A DNA stretch of 15,112 nucleotides from Bacillota bacterium (GCA_021800315.1 JAJYZD010000069.1:1-15112); one strand, 5' to 3'; counted from the stretch's first letter, positions 6,018-13,062 are shown. Notes: generated by a model from the letters alone, not told the origin. Numbers and translations are program-made.

Positions 6018-6056
6018 AAAAAGGGGAGCGTCCGCCACCGGCGGTTGCTCCCCTTT
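6018..6056 (-). terminator. Intrinsic terminator of wtpA
   Basis: On the minus strand AAAGGGGAGC (6047-6056) pairs with GCTCCCCTTT (6020-6029); an inner CCGCC/GGCGG stem extends it, and a T-run follows (plus A 6018-6022). It begins 12 bases after the wtpA stop. Confidence 0.9.
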
Positions 6057-6067
6057 ACCGATGTCCC

Positions 6068-7054
6068 TTATTTCCCGGGCCAGGGTGTGGTGGCCTGCTG
6101 GATGTCCGCCGGGGCCTGGCTGCGGTTGAAGGCCGGGGCGGGACTCAAGGCATGGAAACCGTTGTCGTTCATGATCTTCTGGCCGGCCGGGCTGACCAGG
6201 AAGTCTATGAACTTGTCGGCCAGAGCCTTGTTGGGACTGCCCTTGGTCACGGTGATGGCGTAGATGATGGGCGCGCCCTTGAGGTTGCCGTTTTTGGTAG
6301 CGGCCGTCGACCGGGCGTAATCGGTGGCGTAGGCCGGGTTGGAGAGGTTGATCTGTACGGGCAGGTTCAGGTATTTCAGCTTATGCTGGATGGCGTCGGA
6401 GCGGTAGATGGCCAGGTAGTCGATCTGGCCCGACTCCAGGGCACCCAGGAGCTCGGTCTCGGTGTCGCGCATGTTGGTCTGGGGCGAGTTTTTCAGGATG
6501 GCGCTCTCCAGGCCGGGCTGGTGATAGTACCTACCGGCCAGTTGCAGCATTTGGAGCGTCTGGTAGCCGGAAGGGTCGGTGTTCGGGTTGGAGCGGCCGA
6601 TCTGCACGCCCGGCTGGGCGAGGACCTGGTACCAGTTCCGATCGTTGATCCGGCCGGCGCCCTTGCTCTTGGGGGTGTAGACGAAGGTGATCGCGTTGGA
6701 CACGAAGCCTACGTACCAGTCGGCGTAAGACTTTTGTCCGTTCTTGCCGAACAGGTAGTCGGGGATGACGTGGTAGTCGGCCACGGCCAGGAGGTCGGCC
6801 GGCTCGTGCAGTTTGGTGATTTGCTCGGCCATCTTGACGCTGCCGCCGTACTGGGCCTGGAAGGTTACGTTCGGGTTGGCCGCTTCAAATGCGGCGATGA
6901 CCGCTTTGAAAGGTTTGGCCAGCGTTCCGGCCCCGTAAAGGGTCAGGGTGGTCTTGGCGGGAGCCGCCGGCTGGGAGCCGCAGCCGGCCAGCACCGCGGC
7001 CAGGGTCAGGATCAACGCGACGGCCAGGGTCGTGATGAGTGCCTTTTTGCGCAT
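6068..7054 (-). CDS. wtpA: Tungstate/molybdate ABC-transporter substrate-binding lipoprotein
   Basis: A 328-aa periplasmic-type binding protein anchored as a lipoprotein: Lys-rich start, hydrophobic core, and lipobox LAGC with lipidated C25. The mature part matches the WtpA/ModA-like extracellular solute-binding family: YGAGTLAKPF near 41, a DLLAVADYHVIPDYLF segment, NAITFVYTPKSKG, GRSNPNTDPSGYQTL, and a YLAIYRSDAIQHKLKY stretch. This family binds tungstate and molybdate for Moco or tungsten-pterin enzymes. ATG 7054 has GAGGAGG 7 bases upstream; a TTG one codon earlier is less good. No permease or ATPase gene lies next to it, and a terminator follows directly, so partners must be elsewhere. 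The leader carries a Moco-type riboswitch. Whether it prefers W or Mo cannot be read from sequence. Confidence 0.88.
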   Translation of the reverse strand: MRKKALITTLAVALILTLAAVLAGCGSQPAAPAKTTLTLYGAGTLAKPFKAVIAAFEAANPNVTFQAQYGGSVKMAEQITKLHEPADLLAVADYHVIPDYLFGKNGQKSYADWYVGFVSNAITFVYTPKSKGAGRINDRNWYQVLAQPGVQIGRSNPNTDPSGYQTLQMLQLAGRYYHQPGLESAILKNSPQTNMRDTETELLGALESGQIDYLAIYRSDAIQHKLKYLNLPVQINLSNPAYATDYARSTAATKNGNLKGAPIIYAITVTKGSPNKALADKFIDFLVSPAGQKIMNDNGFHALSPAPAFNRSQAPADIQQATTPWPGK

Positions 7055-7082
7055 CAATACTCCTCCTCAAAGAAATATAAAC

Positions 7083-7117
7083 AAAAAAACCAGGTGGACG
7101 GGTTAAGCCATGCCTGG
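7083..7117 (-). terminator. Attenuator terminator in the wtpA leader
   Basis: On the minus strand CCAGG, ca, TGG (7108-7117) pairs with CCA, c, CCTGG (7090-7097 region), followed by seven T (plus A 7083-7089). It lies between the riboswitch core and the wtpA ribosome binding site, so it must be conditional. Its 5' arm overlaps the 3' end of the riboswitch, as expected for an expression platform. Confidence 0.8.
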
Positions 7118-7224
7118 CTAAATCTCCCCTCCTTTCCAATACGGGAGGCCCGCCCGTTTCCAGGCGCACCCTGTCGGTCAGGAGGCCGTGGTCCGCGGGG
7201 ACTTTAGGCCTGCCAACTCGGAGT
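7100..7224 (-). promoter_or_regulatory. Moco-type (molybdenum/tungsten cofactor) riboswitch
   Basis: The minus-strand leader of wtpA contains GCCTCCCGTATTGGAAAGG (plus 7131-7149). From memory this is nearly the conserved core of the Moco RNA motif upstream of Escherichia coli moaA, which reads GCCTCCCGTATCTGGAAAGG. Flanking parts fit a folded aptamer: CAGGC pairs with GCCTG, GTCC with GGAC, and CCTCC with GGAGG, and the conserved-looking ATGGCTT follows at the 3' end. A terminator comes next. The motif is known upstream of molybdate transport and cofactor genes, which matches wtpA. The 5' boundary is approximate. A variant lacking stem P3 has been proposed to sense the tungsten cofactor; I cannot decide which version this is. 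Confidence 0.8.
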
Positions 7225-7245
7225 AAGAAAATGGTAACATATGGG

Positions 7246-7273
7246 GTTATACGGAATCGCTTATTTATTTCGA
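7246..7273 (-). promoter_or_regulatory. Candidate promoter of the wtpA leader
   Basis: Minus strand TCGAAA (7268-7273), 16-base spacer, TATAAC (7246-7251). Start would be near 7240, just before the riboswitch. The -35 matches four of six, the -10 five of six. Confidence 0.45.
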
Positions 7274-7536
7274 CGGGGAACAGGCTATTCCTGCCGGGAA
7301 GGCCGGCCGTCTTCGGTTCCTTGGGGAGACGTTCCCTGCCGTCCCTTTGGCGGACCGCCGCCGATCGCGACGTTCCACCCGTTTGCGGCGTTGGGGTTAA
7401 TCCTTTTTTCATTCCTATTAACGAGGCCGATCACCGGTAAGAAAAGGGCAAGGTTCACCCGCGCTCTGGGCCGGGTTGCTTGAATACTCCGGCTGAACGA
7501 GGGTAAACCCCGCACCCTCCCCATGGTGTGTCGTCC
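7274..7536. other. Intergenic region without a gene
   Basis: Between the wtpA promoter and the SLH protein stop. It contains a weak hairpin GAGGGT/ACCCTC (7499-7519) 18 bases past the SLH stop, without a T-tract, and the palindrome GGCGGACCGCC (7349-7359). Open frames here lack ribosome binding sites and protein-like composition. No clear terminator for the SLH gene was found. Confidence 0.5.
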
Positions 7537-9921
7537 TCACCAGCCCAGAGCCCGGAAGAGCCTGAGCAGAACCGCGCTTTCTTCGGCCCTGGTAATGGTG
7601 TCGTTGGGCCGCAACAATCCATTGGTACCATTGAGCACGCCTTTGACCAGCCGGCCGTCGGCCCAGGCCGGGATGCTCCCCGCGTCGGCAAACCGCCCCA
7701 ACCGGGCGGGGGTTGTATAACCGACCGCCCGCAGGATGTTCGACACGAGCACGCCGGCCTGGATCCTGGACATGAACAGGTCACCGTCGAATCTGCCGTT
7801 CATCCCGTGCACGTAGCCGGCCTTGGTCATGGCCGCCACGTAGGTCCGGGCCCAAACGGGAATGGTCTGCCAGTCCGCGTACGCCTTCCCGAGAATCGCG
7901 ACCGCCTGGTTGTAAGACAGGGGCTGCAGGTAGGCGTAGGCGTGGGTACCCGGGTTGAGGCCCATGATGCGGGCGGCGATGACGGTCAGCTCCGTTCTGG
8001 TGATCGGCCGGTCGGGACCGAAAGGACGGTCCAGGCCGTTGCCGGGGTAACCTTCCACCATGCCCAGGCCGTTCAGGCGCCGGATGTCGTTAACGGCCCA
8101 GCTGCCCGCGATGTCGGTGAAGTGGGGCTTTATGACCCACCAGGCCGCGAACCAGCCGGTATAGTCGCCGTCGTTGACCGCTACGGCCCGGCCGTTTTGC
8201 CAGGTCGTGGCCAGTGCCACCCAGCGCCCCGGGAAACCGGTTCCCGGCAGGGGGCGCGGTTGCCAGTGGTAGATCTCGATGGTATAGTCCGGACCGGGCG
8301 GCTGCGTAGCAATGGGAATGATTATTTCGGGCGGAGCTCCGGTCTGGTACGTGGTTCCGTCGACGGTCAACCCGGATTGTCCGGCGAACACGGCTCCGAT
8401 GGAGCGGTCCAGAATGGCTCCGGCCGGCAGGTTGAACAGAGGCGGGGTGGCGGTAGATGGGGCGCGGGGAGATGGGGCGGGCGGTGTCGAGGGGCCGCCG
8501 CCGTTGTTAGTGATGACGGTGGTGGCGTTGAAGTTGGCTACCAGGGTTAGGTCGGACTCGACGGTAAAGGCGTAGGACGGATCGGTGCCGACCGGGCTGC
8601 CGTCTTCGGTCCAGTTGACGAATTGGTAGCCGGCGGCCGGGGTGGCAGTCACCGTTACGGGGGTGCCCGCGATGTAACTCTCGCTCGTGCCGCCGCCGGG
8701 CAAGGAGACCGTACCTTCCGCCGGCGGGCTGGCCGACACGCTGACGGTGTAGGGTATGGTCGCCACCGAAGCTCTATCCGAAGCATTGCTGTCCACGTAG
8801 GCTACGTAGGGTGTTTCCGGATCCACGAAGAGGGAGATGGTTGAGCCGGAGCCAGGGGTAGAGGAGGCGCTGCCTACGCTTGCGCCGCTCACCGGTGCCC
8901 ACCCGTTGGTCTGAGCGTAAACATCGGCCCATACGGCTCCGTTTCCATCCTGGTAGGCCAGGTAGGGGGTGTCCCCGTCCACGAAGAGCGATAGGCTCGA
9001 ACCCGCGGTGCCGATGCCTGGGCTTGGGCCCACCGGCTGCCAGCCGGCCGCCTGATCGTATACCTCAACCTCCACAGCATGGGGGGTGATGCCGGGCGGG
9101 TCGAGGCCGAGGTTATACTGATAGGCCACGTAGGGCGTATCCCCGGCCATGGAAAGGGACACGCCGGTGGGGCCCTGATCATTGAAAAGGCCGCCGCCTA
9201 CCTGCTGCCAACTTGAGTTAGACGAGTTATAGCTGTACACGACCACTACCAAGTCGCTGTCCTGATAGGCCACGTAGGGCGTGCCCTGGTCGACGGAAAG
9301 GGAGATCGAAGATGAAGGATAATTGAACGGTAAATCGCCGGGGGAACCCAACTGCGTCCAACCCCCGGAGTCGTACATACTCACCGTAACACCGGTGGTA
9401 TCCTGATAGGCTACGTAGGGCGTACCCTGGTACATGGAGAGCGAGATGGATGTATATGGAATCCCCGTGCCCACGGATGCGCCTCCCACCGGCTCCCACC
9501 CGTTTGCCTGACTGTACACGTCCACCCATACGGCGTCGTTTCCATCCTGGTAGGCCAGGTAGGGGGTGGGGATGCCGGTGCTCCCGTCCACGAATAGAGA
9601 GACGGAGGAGGGATTGGCGGGGGGATTGGGGAGGGAACCGCCCAATGGCTGCCACCCGTTCGCCTGACCGTACACATCCACCGAGACAGCGCCGGTGTTG
9701 TCCTGGTAAGCCAGGTAAGGGGTGTTTTGCCACACGTAAAGAGAGTCGGACGTCAACGACGGTGGACCCCCGGTATTCACCGGGCTATTGGAAAAACCCG
9801 GCCGGCCGACATAGGACCATCCGGTAGTTCCGGCCGATGCCGCACCGGGCAGGGCGGCCGCCACCATCAGGGTGAGCAGGACCAGCAATACGAAGAGTTT
9901 TACCTTTGGAATCCTTGGCAT
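7537..9921 (-). CDS. Secreted S-layer protein with seven-repeat propeller and SLH domains
   Basis: A 794-aa exported surface protein. Residues 1-30 are a signal peptide ending ASA. Residues about 40-385 contain seven copies of TPY(L/V)AY, mostly followed by QD, at 67, 119, 167, 214, 262, 318 and 370, spaced 47-56 residues apart, each followed by a short strand and a GWxPV-type motif: probably a seven-bladed beta-propeller. Residues about 391-465 match the bacterial-repeat (InlB B-repeat-like) fold (AGYQFVNW). A Pro/Ser/Thr linker (475-495) leads to a domain with GRWVALATTWQNGRAVAVN, then three SLH domains (about 600-650, 680-730, 743-790) that bind cell-wall polymer. No catalytic motif seen; a binding or structural role is inferred. 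ATG 9921 has GGAAGG 10 bases upstream. A truncated paralogue of the C-terminal part is at 11990-12716. Confidence 0.93.
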   Translation of the reverse strand: MPRIPKVKLFVLLVLLTLMVAAALPGAASAGTTGWSYVGRPGFSNSPVNTGGPPSLTSDSLYVWQNTPYLAYQDNTGAVSVDVYGQANGWQPLGGSLPNPPANPSSVSLFVDGSTGIPTPYLAYQDGNDAVWVDVYSQANGWEPVGGASVGTGIPYTSISLSMYQGTPYVAYQDTTGVTVSMYDSGGWTQLGSPGDLPFNYPSSSISLSVDQGTPYVAYQDSDLVVVVYSYNSSNSSWQQVGGGLFNDQGPTGVSLSMAGDTPYVAYQYNLGLDPPGITPHAVEVEVYDQAAGWQPVGPSPGIGTAGSSLSLFVDGDTPYLAYQDGNGAVWADVYAQTNGWAPVSGASVGSASSTPGSGSTISLFVDPETPYVAYVDSNASDRASVATIPYTVSVSASPPAEGTVSLPGGGTSESYIAGTPVTVTATPAAGYQFVNWTEDGSPVGTDPSYAFTVESDLTLVANFNATTVITNNGGGPSTPPAPSPRAPSTATPPLFNLPAGAILDRSIGAVFAGQSGLTVDGTTYQTGAPPEIIIPIATQPPGPDYTIEIYHWQPRPLPGTGFPGRWVALATTWQNGRAVAVNDGDYTGWFAAWWVIKPHFTDIAGSWAVNDIRRLNGLGMVEGYPGNGLDRPFGPDRPITRTELTVIAARIMGLNPGTHAYAYLQPLSYNQAVAILGKAYADWQTIPVWARTYVAAMTKAGYVHGMNGRFDGDLFMSRIQAGVLVSNILRAVGYTTPARLGRFADAGSIPAWADGRLVKGVLNGTNGLLRPNDTITRAEESAVLLRLFRALGW

Positions 9922-9944
9922 TCTTTACGAACCTTCCTTCGCCG

Positions 9945-9971
9945 GTCAACCTCCCTGATGCCGGGGTTGAC
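9945..9971. repeat. Inverted repeat in the SLH-gene leader
   Basis: GTCAACC (9945-9951) and GGTTGAC (9965-9971) pair perfectly around 13 bases. It ends about 12 bases upstream of the ribosome binding site and could modulate translation or bind a regulator. Confidence 0.5.
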
Positions 9972-10010
9972 AGCGGATTGGTCTTGCCTGGCCGATAGAC
10001 CCGGAACCGG

Positions 10011-10039
10011 TTTATACCTTGTTCGCCACTATCTGCAAA
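10011..10039 (-). promoter_or_regulatory. Candidate proximal promoter of the SLH-propeller gene
   Basis: Minus strand TTTGCA (10034-10039), 17-base spacer, TATAAA (10011-10016). Four and five of six matches. It would give a leader of about 85 bases. Confidence 0.45.
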
Positions 10040-10143
10040 TGTCCTTCCGGCTACCGCAGGTGCGACTGAATGACAAGGCACCCGGTCACCCGCCTCCAGG
10101 CCGGAGTCGCTGGGAGCGGGCCGGCCAATGGAACCAGGTCCTG

Positions 10144-10172
10144 CTTATAACTCGCTCGTCATTATCTGTCAA
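10144..10172 (-). promoter_or_regulatory. Distal promoter of the SLH-propeller gene
   Basis: Minus strand TTGACA (10167-10172), exactly 17 bases, TATAAG (10144-10149): a near-consensus sigma-A promoter. Start near 10137 gives a leader of about 215 bases. High expression suits an S-layer-type protein. The 9922-10260 gap otherwise holds only hairpins and the proximal promoter. Confidence 0.72.
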
Positions 10173-10235
10173 TTCCCCGGTTATCGTCCCGCAGCCGGCC
10201 GCTGAACCGTCATCCGGGTGAAGACGCGAGGGAGC

Positions 10236-10255
10236 GCCGGGGTGCTTCCCCCGGC
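10236..10255 (-). terminator. Hairpin after codY, weak terminator candidate
   Basis: GCCGGGG (10236-10242 on plus) and CCCCGGC (10249-10255) pair perfectly around six bases, six bases beyond the codY stop. The following minus-strand bases are T-poor, so it may act as a pause or RNA-end stabiliser rather than an efficient terminator. Confidence 0.4.
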
Positions 10256-10260
10256 CGCCG

Positions 10261-11037
10261 CTAGCGGGCCAACCGCTCGATGATATCACCGTTTACCACC
10301 CTGACATAGGTGCCTTTCATGCCATGCGACTTCAACTCGATCACCCCGGCGCTTTTCAACTTGTGCAGGGCGTTGACCAGCACCGAACGGGTGCATCCCG
10401 TCCGCCGGGCCGCCCGGGCGGTCACCACGACCGTGGGACCGGCCGCCAGGGCGGGCATGAGGCGCCGGACGGCCTCCCTTTCGGCCGGTGAAAGAGCGTC
10501 CACGGCGGCCCGTAAGACAATCCGCCGGTGCTCGGCTTCCCGCTGGTCGCCCATGGACCGCCGGACGATCTCCAGCCCCGCCATCGTGGCCGCGTTTTCC
10601 GCCAGGACGAGATCCGCCCCGCTTACGCCGGGTGCGGCGCGGGTGAGAACAAGGCTGCCTTGCCGCCGGCCCGCCCCCGGGATGGGTACCACCGTGGTCA
10701 GGATGTTGTCCCAGAGGCAGGACCTGGGCAGGTCAAAGACGCATTTCCCCCGCTTTTGCCTAAGGTTGGCCCTGGTTTTTCGGACGGTGGCACAAAAAGT
10801 GGCGCAGGACGCGGGAATAGCCGATCCCTGGCGTAGCGTTTCCCGCATTACTGCGCAGGGAGGCTGCCCGGTCCAGTGATAGCCGAGGATCCCGCCCCCG
10901 TTATCCAGAATCCAGGTGTTGCAGCCCAGGTTTTCGGCCAGAACCCGGCTCAACGCCGCGAAGCCCAGGGTCCGCCCGGCCGATGCCTGCAATACCTCGT
11001 TGAGGTTCCTGGTCCGTTGCAGCAGGTCCTCGCTCAT
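10261..11037 (-). CDS. codY: CodY-family global transcriptional regulator
   Basis: A 258-aa CodY, against 259 in Bacillus subtilis, where it represses nutrient-limitation genes and senses branched-chain amino acids and GTP. The N-terminus (LLQRTRNLNEVLQ) and GAF-like core (TTVVPIPGAGRRQGSLVL near 114-131, DLVLAENAATMAGLEI near 142-157) fit the family. The C-terminal winged helix is very well conserved (TRSVLVNALHKLKSAGVIE near 216-234, GMKGTYV at 239-245). Compared from memory with B. subtilis, the effector domain differs: the position of Arg61 is Val, Thr96 is Cys99 and Pro99 is Asp102, and cysteines C61, C78, C82, C99 and C107 are present. ATG 11037 is chosen for length and the GGAAGGATGG upstream; in-frame ATGs at 11049 and 11079 are alternatives. 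It stands alone, not in the B. subtilis clpYQ operon. Confidence 0.94.
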   Translation of the reverse strand: MSEDLLQRTRNLNEVLQASAGRTLGFAALSRVLAENLGCNTWILDNGGGILGYHWTGQPPCAVMRETLRQGSAIPASCATFCATVRKTRANLRQKRGKCVFDLPRSCLWDNILTTVVPIPGAGRRQGSLVLTRAAPGVSGADLVLAENAATMAGLEIVRRSMGDQREAEHRRIVLRAAVDALSPAEREAVRRLMPALAAGPTVVVTARAARRTGCTRSVLVNALHKLKSAGVIELKSHGMKGTYVRVVNGDIIERLAR

Positions 11038-11078
11038 GTCCGTTACCATCCTTCCAAGCCGGCGGATTGCCCGTATCA

Positions 11079-11106
11079 TTGATAAAGAACACTACCCTAA
11101 TGGCAA
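11079..11106 (-). promoter_or_regulatory. Candidate codY promoter
   Basis: Minus strand TTGCCA (11101-11106), 16 bases, TATCAA (11079-11084); five and four matches. The -10 overlaps a perfect 11-base palindrome TATCA-T-TGATA (11074-11084) that could be an operator. An alternative GTGACG/TAACAT pair lies at 11106-11134 with 17-base spacing. Confidence 0.4.
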
Positions 11107-11176
11107 TGTTATCAGGCCCCGGCAACTCCGTCACGGTACTGTGGTACATGAAGATACCCCATACATATGACAGCTA

Positions 11177-11206
11177 TTGACATAATGGCGTCATGCGATA
11201 GATAAT
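11177..11206 (+). promoter_or_regulatory. Strong plus-strand promoter with no gene downstream
   Basis: TTGACA (11177-11182), an 18-base spacer, GATAAT (11201-11206): six and five of six matches. It points away from codY. The only plus-strand element downstream is an intrinsic terminator about 80 bases on, so it may drive a small RNA. Confidence 0.6.
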
Positions 11207-11212
11207 ATCACC

Positions 11213-11291
11213 TGGAAGAAAAGTCCCCTGCGAGCGCATCGTTTCCGGCCAATACCTATTCCGCCGGTCCTGACCGGGACCGCCGGTTTTT
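11213..11291 (+). ncRNA. Candidate small RNA divergent from codY
   Basis: An approximately 80-base transcript is predicted from the promoter at 11177-11206 to the terminator ending at 11291. It contains no ATG, and no ribosome binding site with a usable start was seen. The first 45 bases are single-stranded-looking and purine/pyrimidine mixed (GGAAGAAAAG near the start). It does not match 6S, T-box, fluoride or SAM motifs that I can recognise. It could also be the leader of a lost gene. Confidence 0.45.
11261..11291 (+). terminator. Plus-strand intrinsic terminator
   Basis: CCGCCGGTCC (11261-11270), a 6-base loop, GGACCGCCGG (11277-11286) with one mismatched pair, then TTTTT (11287-11291). 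The minus strand has no T-tract here, so it works in plus orientation only. Confidence 0.75.
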
Positions 11292-11334
11292 CTCCGATTC
11301 ACGGCCCGCAGGCCGGGAAAGGCCAGGGGGTTCG

Positions 11335-11359
11335 TACTTCAGCACTGTTTACTTCAGCA
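11335..11359. repeat. Short 15-base-period direct repeat
   Basis: TACTTCAGCA occurs at 11335-11344 and 11350-11359. The second copy covers the stop codon of the patatin fragment, so the tail of that gene was probably duplicated by slippage. Confidence 0.6.
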
Positions 11360-11854
11360 AATTGATCCCTTGCTGATCCATTTTTCTATTTCCTGCTTGG
11401 CATAGGAATACCCAGTATCGACTATCTGTTCAATCGCGTTATAGTCAGTAAGTCTGAATTGTTTCAATGGCACATGGAGACACAGATCGGCATGTTCCCT
11501 TAATTTATCTTCCACTCCACCTATGTTAATCATGCTGGCGCGCATTAGAAGACTAAAAAGGCCAGGGATATTTGTCCTTGCCGCCTGGGCCTTAAACCGT
11601 TCGCCAATAAGCTGTAATGCCGGGGGGCATTCACAAATATGTGAGGCCACCGTTAAATCCACCTCAGGTGACACGTTAACCGCTATGATCTTACCTTTGA
11701 TCATTTCCATCATAATGTCGGCCGGGACATTATTCAATAGCCCACCGTCCACCAGCAGGTCGCCGTTTTCCACTACCGGAGGCCAGATGGCAGGAAGAGA
11801 ACAACTTGCCCGGATGGCCTTCCATAAAACACCGCTTGGTTCCCAATGGTCCAA
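11354..11854 (-). pseudogene. Truncated patatin-like phospholipase (C-terminal part)
   Basis: Patatin-like enzymes are lipid acyl hydrolases using a Ser-Asp dyad. This frame keeps the second half of the domain: AIRASCSLPAIWPP and the catalytic-aspartate motif DGGLLNNVPAD near residue 37, followed by the usual helical C-terminus. The first half, with the oxyanion glycines and the GxSxG nucleophile, is missing. In the same frame a TAG lies directly before the TTG at 11854 and another stop lies eight codons further up. Upstream DNA is a degraded SLH gene instead. It cannot be active. Codon use is less GC-rich than in surrounding genes. A separately translated C-terminal fragment is possible but unlikely; no good ribosome binding site is seen. 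Confidence 0.85.
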
Positions 11855-11989
11855 CTATGGGTTTGGATCAATGCCTGATCAGCAGCACAGTAACACCCTC
11901 GTTGTCCTTTATAGGCAGGGCAGGGGTTGTCTACCCTCCGGTGAGAATATTCGACAGGATTTTCTCCTCCTCCTGATGGTTGACCGGTG

Positions 11990-12716
11990 TTAATAGCCGA
12001 GATCCCGTACCATTCGCAGCGGTAAAACCGGGGCTTCGGACCGGGTAATCGGTTCGGCCGCAAGAGGTTTTCGCTGCCGCGCAGGACGCCCTTGACCAGA
12101 CCGCTTCCGACCCAGTTTGGAACGGCGGCGGCATCCCGGAAGTTTTTCAGGCCGGCCGGCTTGCCGTAGCCGGCGCTCTTGAGGATTTCCGATACGAGGA
12201 AGCCGGCCTGGATCCTGGTTATCGGCCGGCCGGCGTTGAAATCGCCGTCCAGGCCTTTCAGGTACCCGGCCCCGGTCAAGGCGGCCACGTAGGGGGCGAC
12301 CCAGCCGGGGATGGTCCGCCAATAGGCGTAACCTTTCTCCAGGATGTCCTGTGTTTGGACCCGTGATAGGGTCGTCGCGGCCAACATAGGTCCGGTTCGG
12401 CGGGTTGATGTCGGCGATGCGCGCCGCGATGGCGGCGAACTCCGTCCGGCTCATGAACCGGACGGAGCTGAAAGCCCTCGACAGACCGGTGCCGGGATAG
12501 CCTTCAACCAGGCCGAGCCCGCTCAAGCGCTTGATGGCGTTTTCCGCCCAGGTGCCGGGGATGTCGTTGTAGCGGGGTTCAACCACCCACCAGGCGGCGA
12601 ACCAGCCCTTGTAGCCGCCGCCATTGACCGCTACGGCCCGGCCGCTTTGCAGGGACGTGGCCAGGGCCACCCAGCGCCCCGGTATGGCGGAGCCGTCAAG
12701 GGGTAGCTGCTGCCAG
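11990..12716 (-). pseudogene. Truncated, frameshifted SLH-domain gene
   Basis: A paralogue of residues about 552-794 of the 794-aa SLH protein. From about 12716 the frame reads GRWVALATSLQSGRAVAVN, WFAAWWVVEP and the first SLH domain (NAIKRLSGLGLVEGYPG). Near 12360-12380 the homologous frame changes (second SLH: GYAYWRTIPGWVAPYVAAL, third SLH: LVKGVLRGSENLLRPN). Near 12050 it changes back to end ITRSEAPVLPLRMVRDLGY, then TAA at 11990. Two indels plus the missing signal peptide, propeller and promoter make it a pseudogene. Sequencing error is possible for the indels, but not for the N-terminal loss. Confidence 0.88.
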
Positions 12717-12780
12717 GTGCGTAAGGCCCGTTAGTATACGACTTTATTTTCTTTTCACAGCAGTAGCCAAAATATTTGTG

Positions 12781-12797
12781 CTGGCCTGCCAGGCCAG
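12781..12797. repeat. Perfect 17-base palindrome
   Basis: CTGGCCTG and CAGGCCAG flank a central C. It lies in the 190-base gap upstream of the small plus-strand ORF at 12907. The loop is too short for a stable RNA hairpin unless the stem opens, so a DNA-binding site or chance GC symmetry is equally possible. Confidence 0.45.
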
Positions 12798-12906
12798 GTA
12801 GTAGGAAAGTTGGGGTAGGTATTGGTGAATAGAGCGGAGGGCAATCGCGTAGCGGGGATATGAGGTGCGGAAGAGAGAAGAGGCCCCACCGGGGAGGGTG
12901 AGGCCC

Positions 12907-13062
12907 ATGAAAAGAATCCCAACAAGCAGTCACGAGGCGACCGAAAGCTTCCGAGGTCCAGTCACGTCACACTACAGTGCCTCAATTATGTTATTTGCGT
13001 ACACGGCGGCCCTACTCACCATTGTCGTCGGTGTTATTGTAGTAGGAAAACTATTTTCGTAG
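12907..13062 (+). CDS. 51-aa single-pass membrane ORF, doubtful
   Basis: ATG 12907 has GGAGGGTGAGG just upstream. The peptide has a polar N-terminal half (about 27 aa) and a hydrophobic segment (ALLTIVVGVIVVG) ending in KLFS, like many small membrane proteins. Its last 91 bases lie opposite the 3' end of the HEPN gene, so the two genes converge and overlap; one could be a chance frame. No good promoter was seen. If real it could be a small hydrophobic toxin-like or regulatory peptide. No family is recognised. Confidence 0.35.
   Translation: MKRIPTSSHEATESFRGPVTSHYSASIMLFAYTAALLTIVVGVIVVGKLFS

Noticed and set aside
6152..7207. Long plus-strand open frame (351 codons) opposite wtpA
   Set aside because: Val/Gly/Arg-rich shadow of wtpA and its leader; no ribosome binding site or motif, and the minus strand has a clear family match.
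7528..8550. Long plus-strand open frame (340 codons) opposite the SLH gene
   Set aside because: Shadow frame of the SLH and linker region; biased composition and no start signal.
9922..10137. Cyclic di-GMP riboswitch in the SLH-gene leader
   Set aside because: The leader is long and a diguanylate cyclase is in the window, but none of the conserved GEMM core (GGCAAACC, ACGCAAAG) is visible.
11773..12387. A separate 204-aa gene in this frame
   Set aside because: Its first two thirds are SLH domains 2-3 of the frameshifted pseudogene; the rest is out-of-frame junction DNA running into the patatin fragment.
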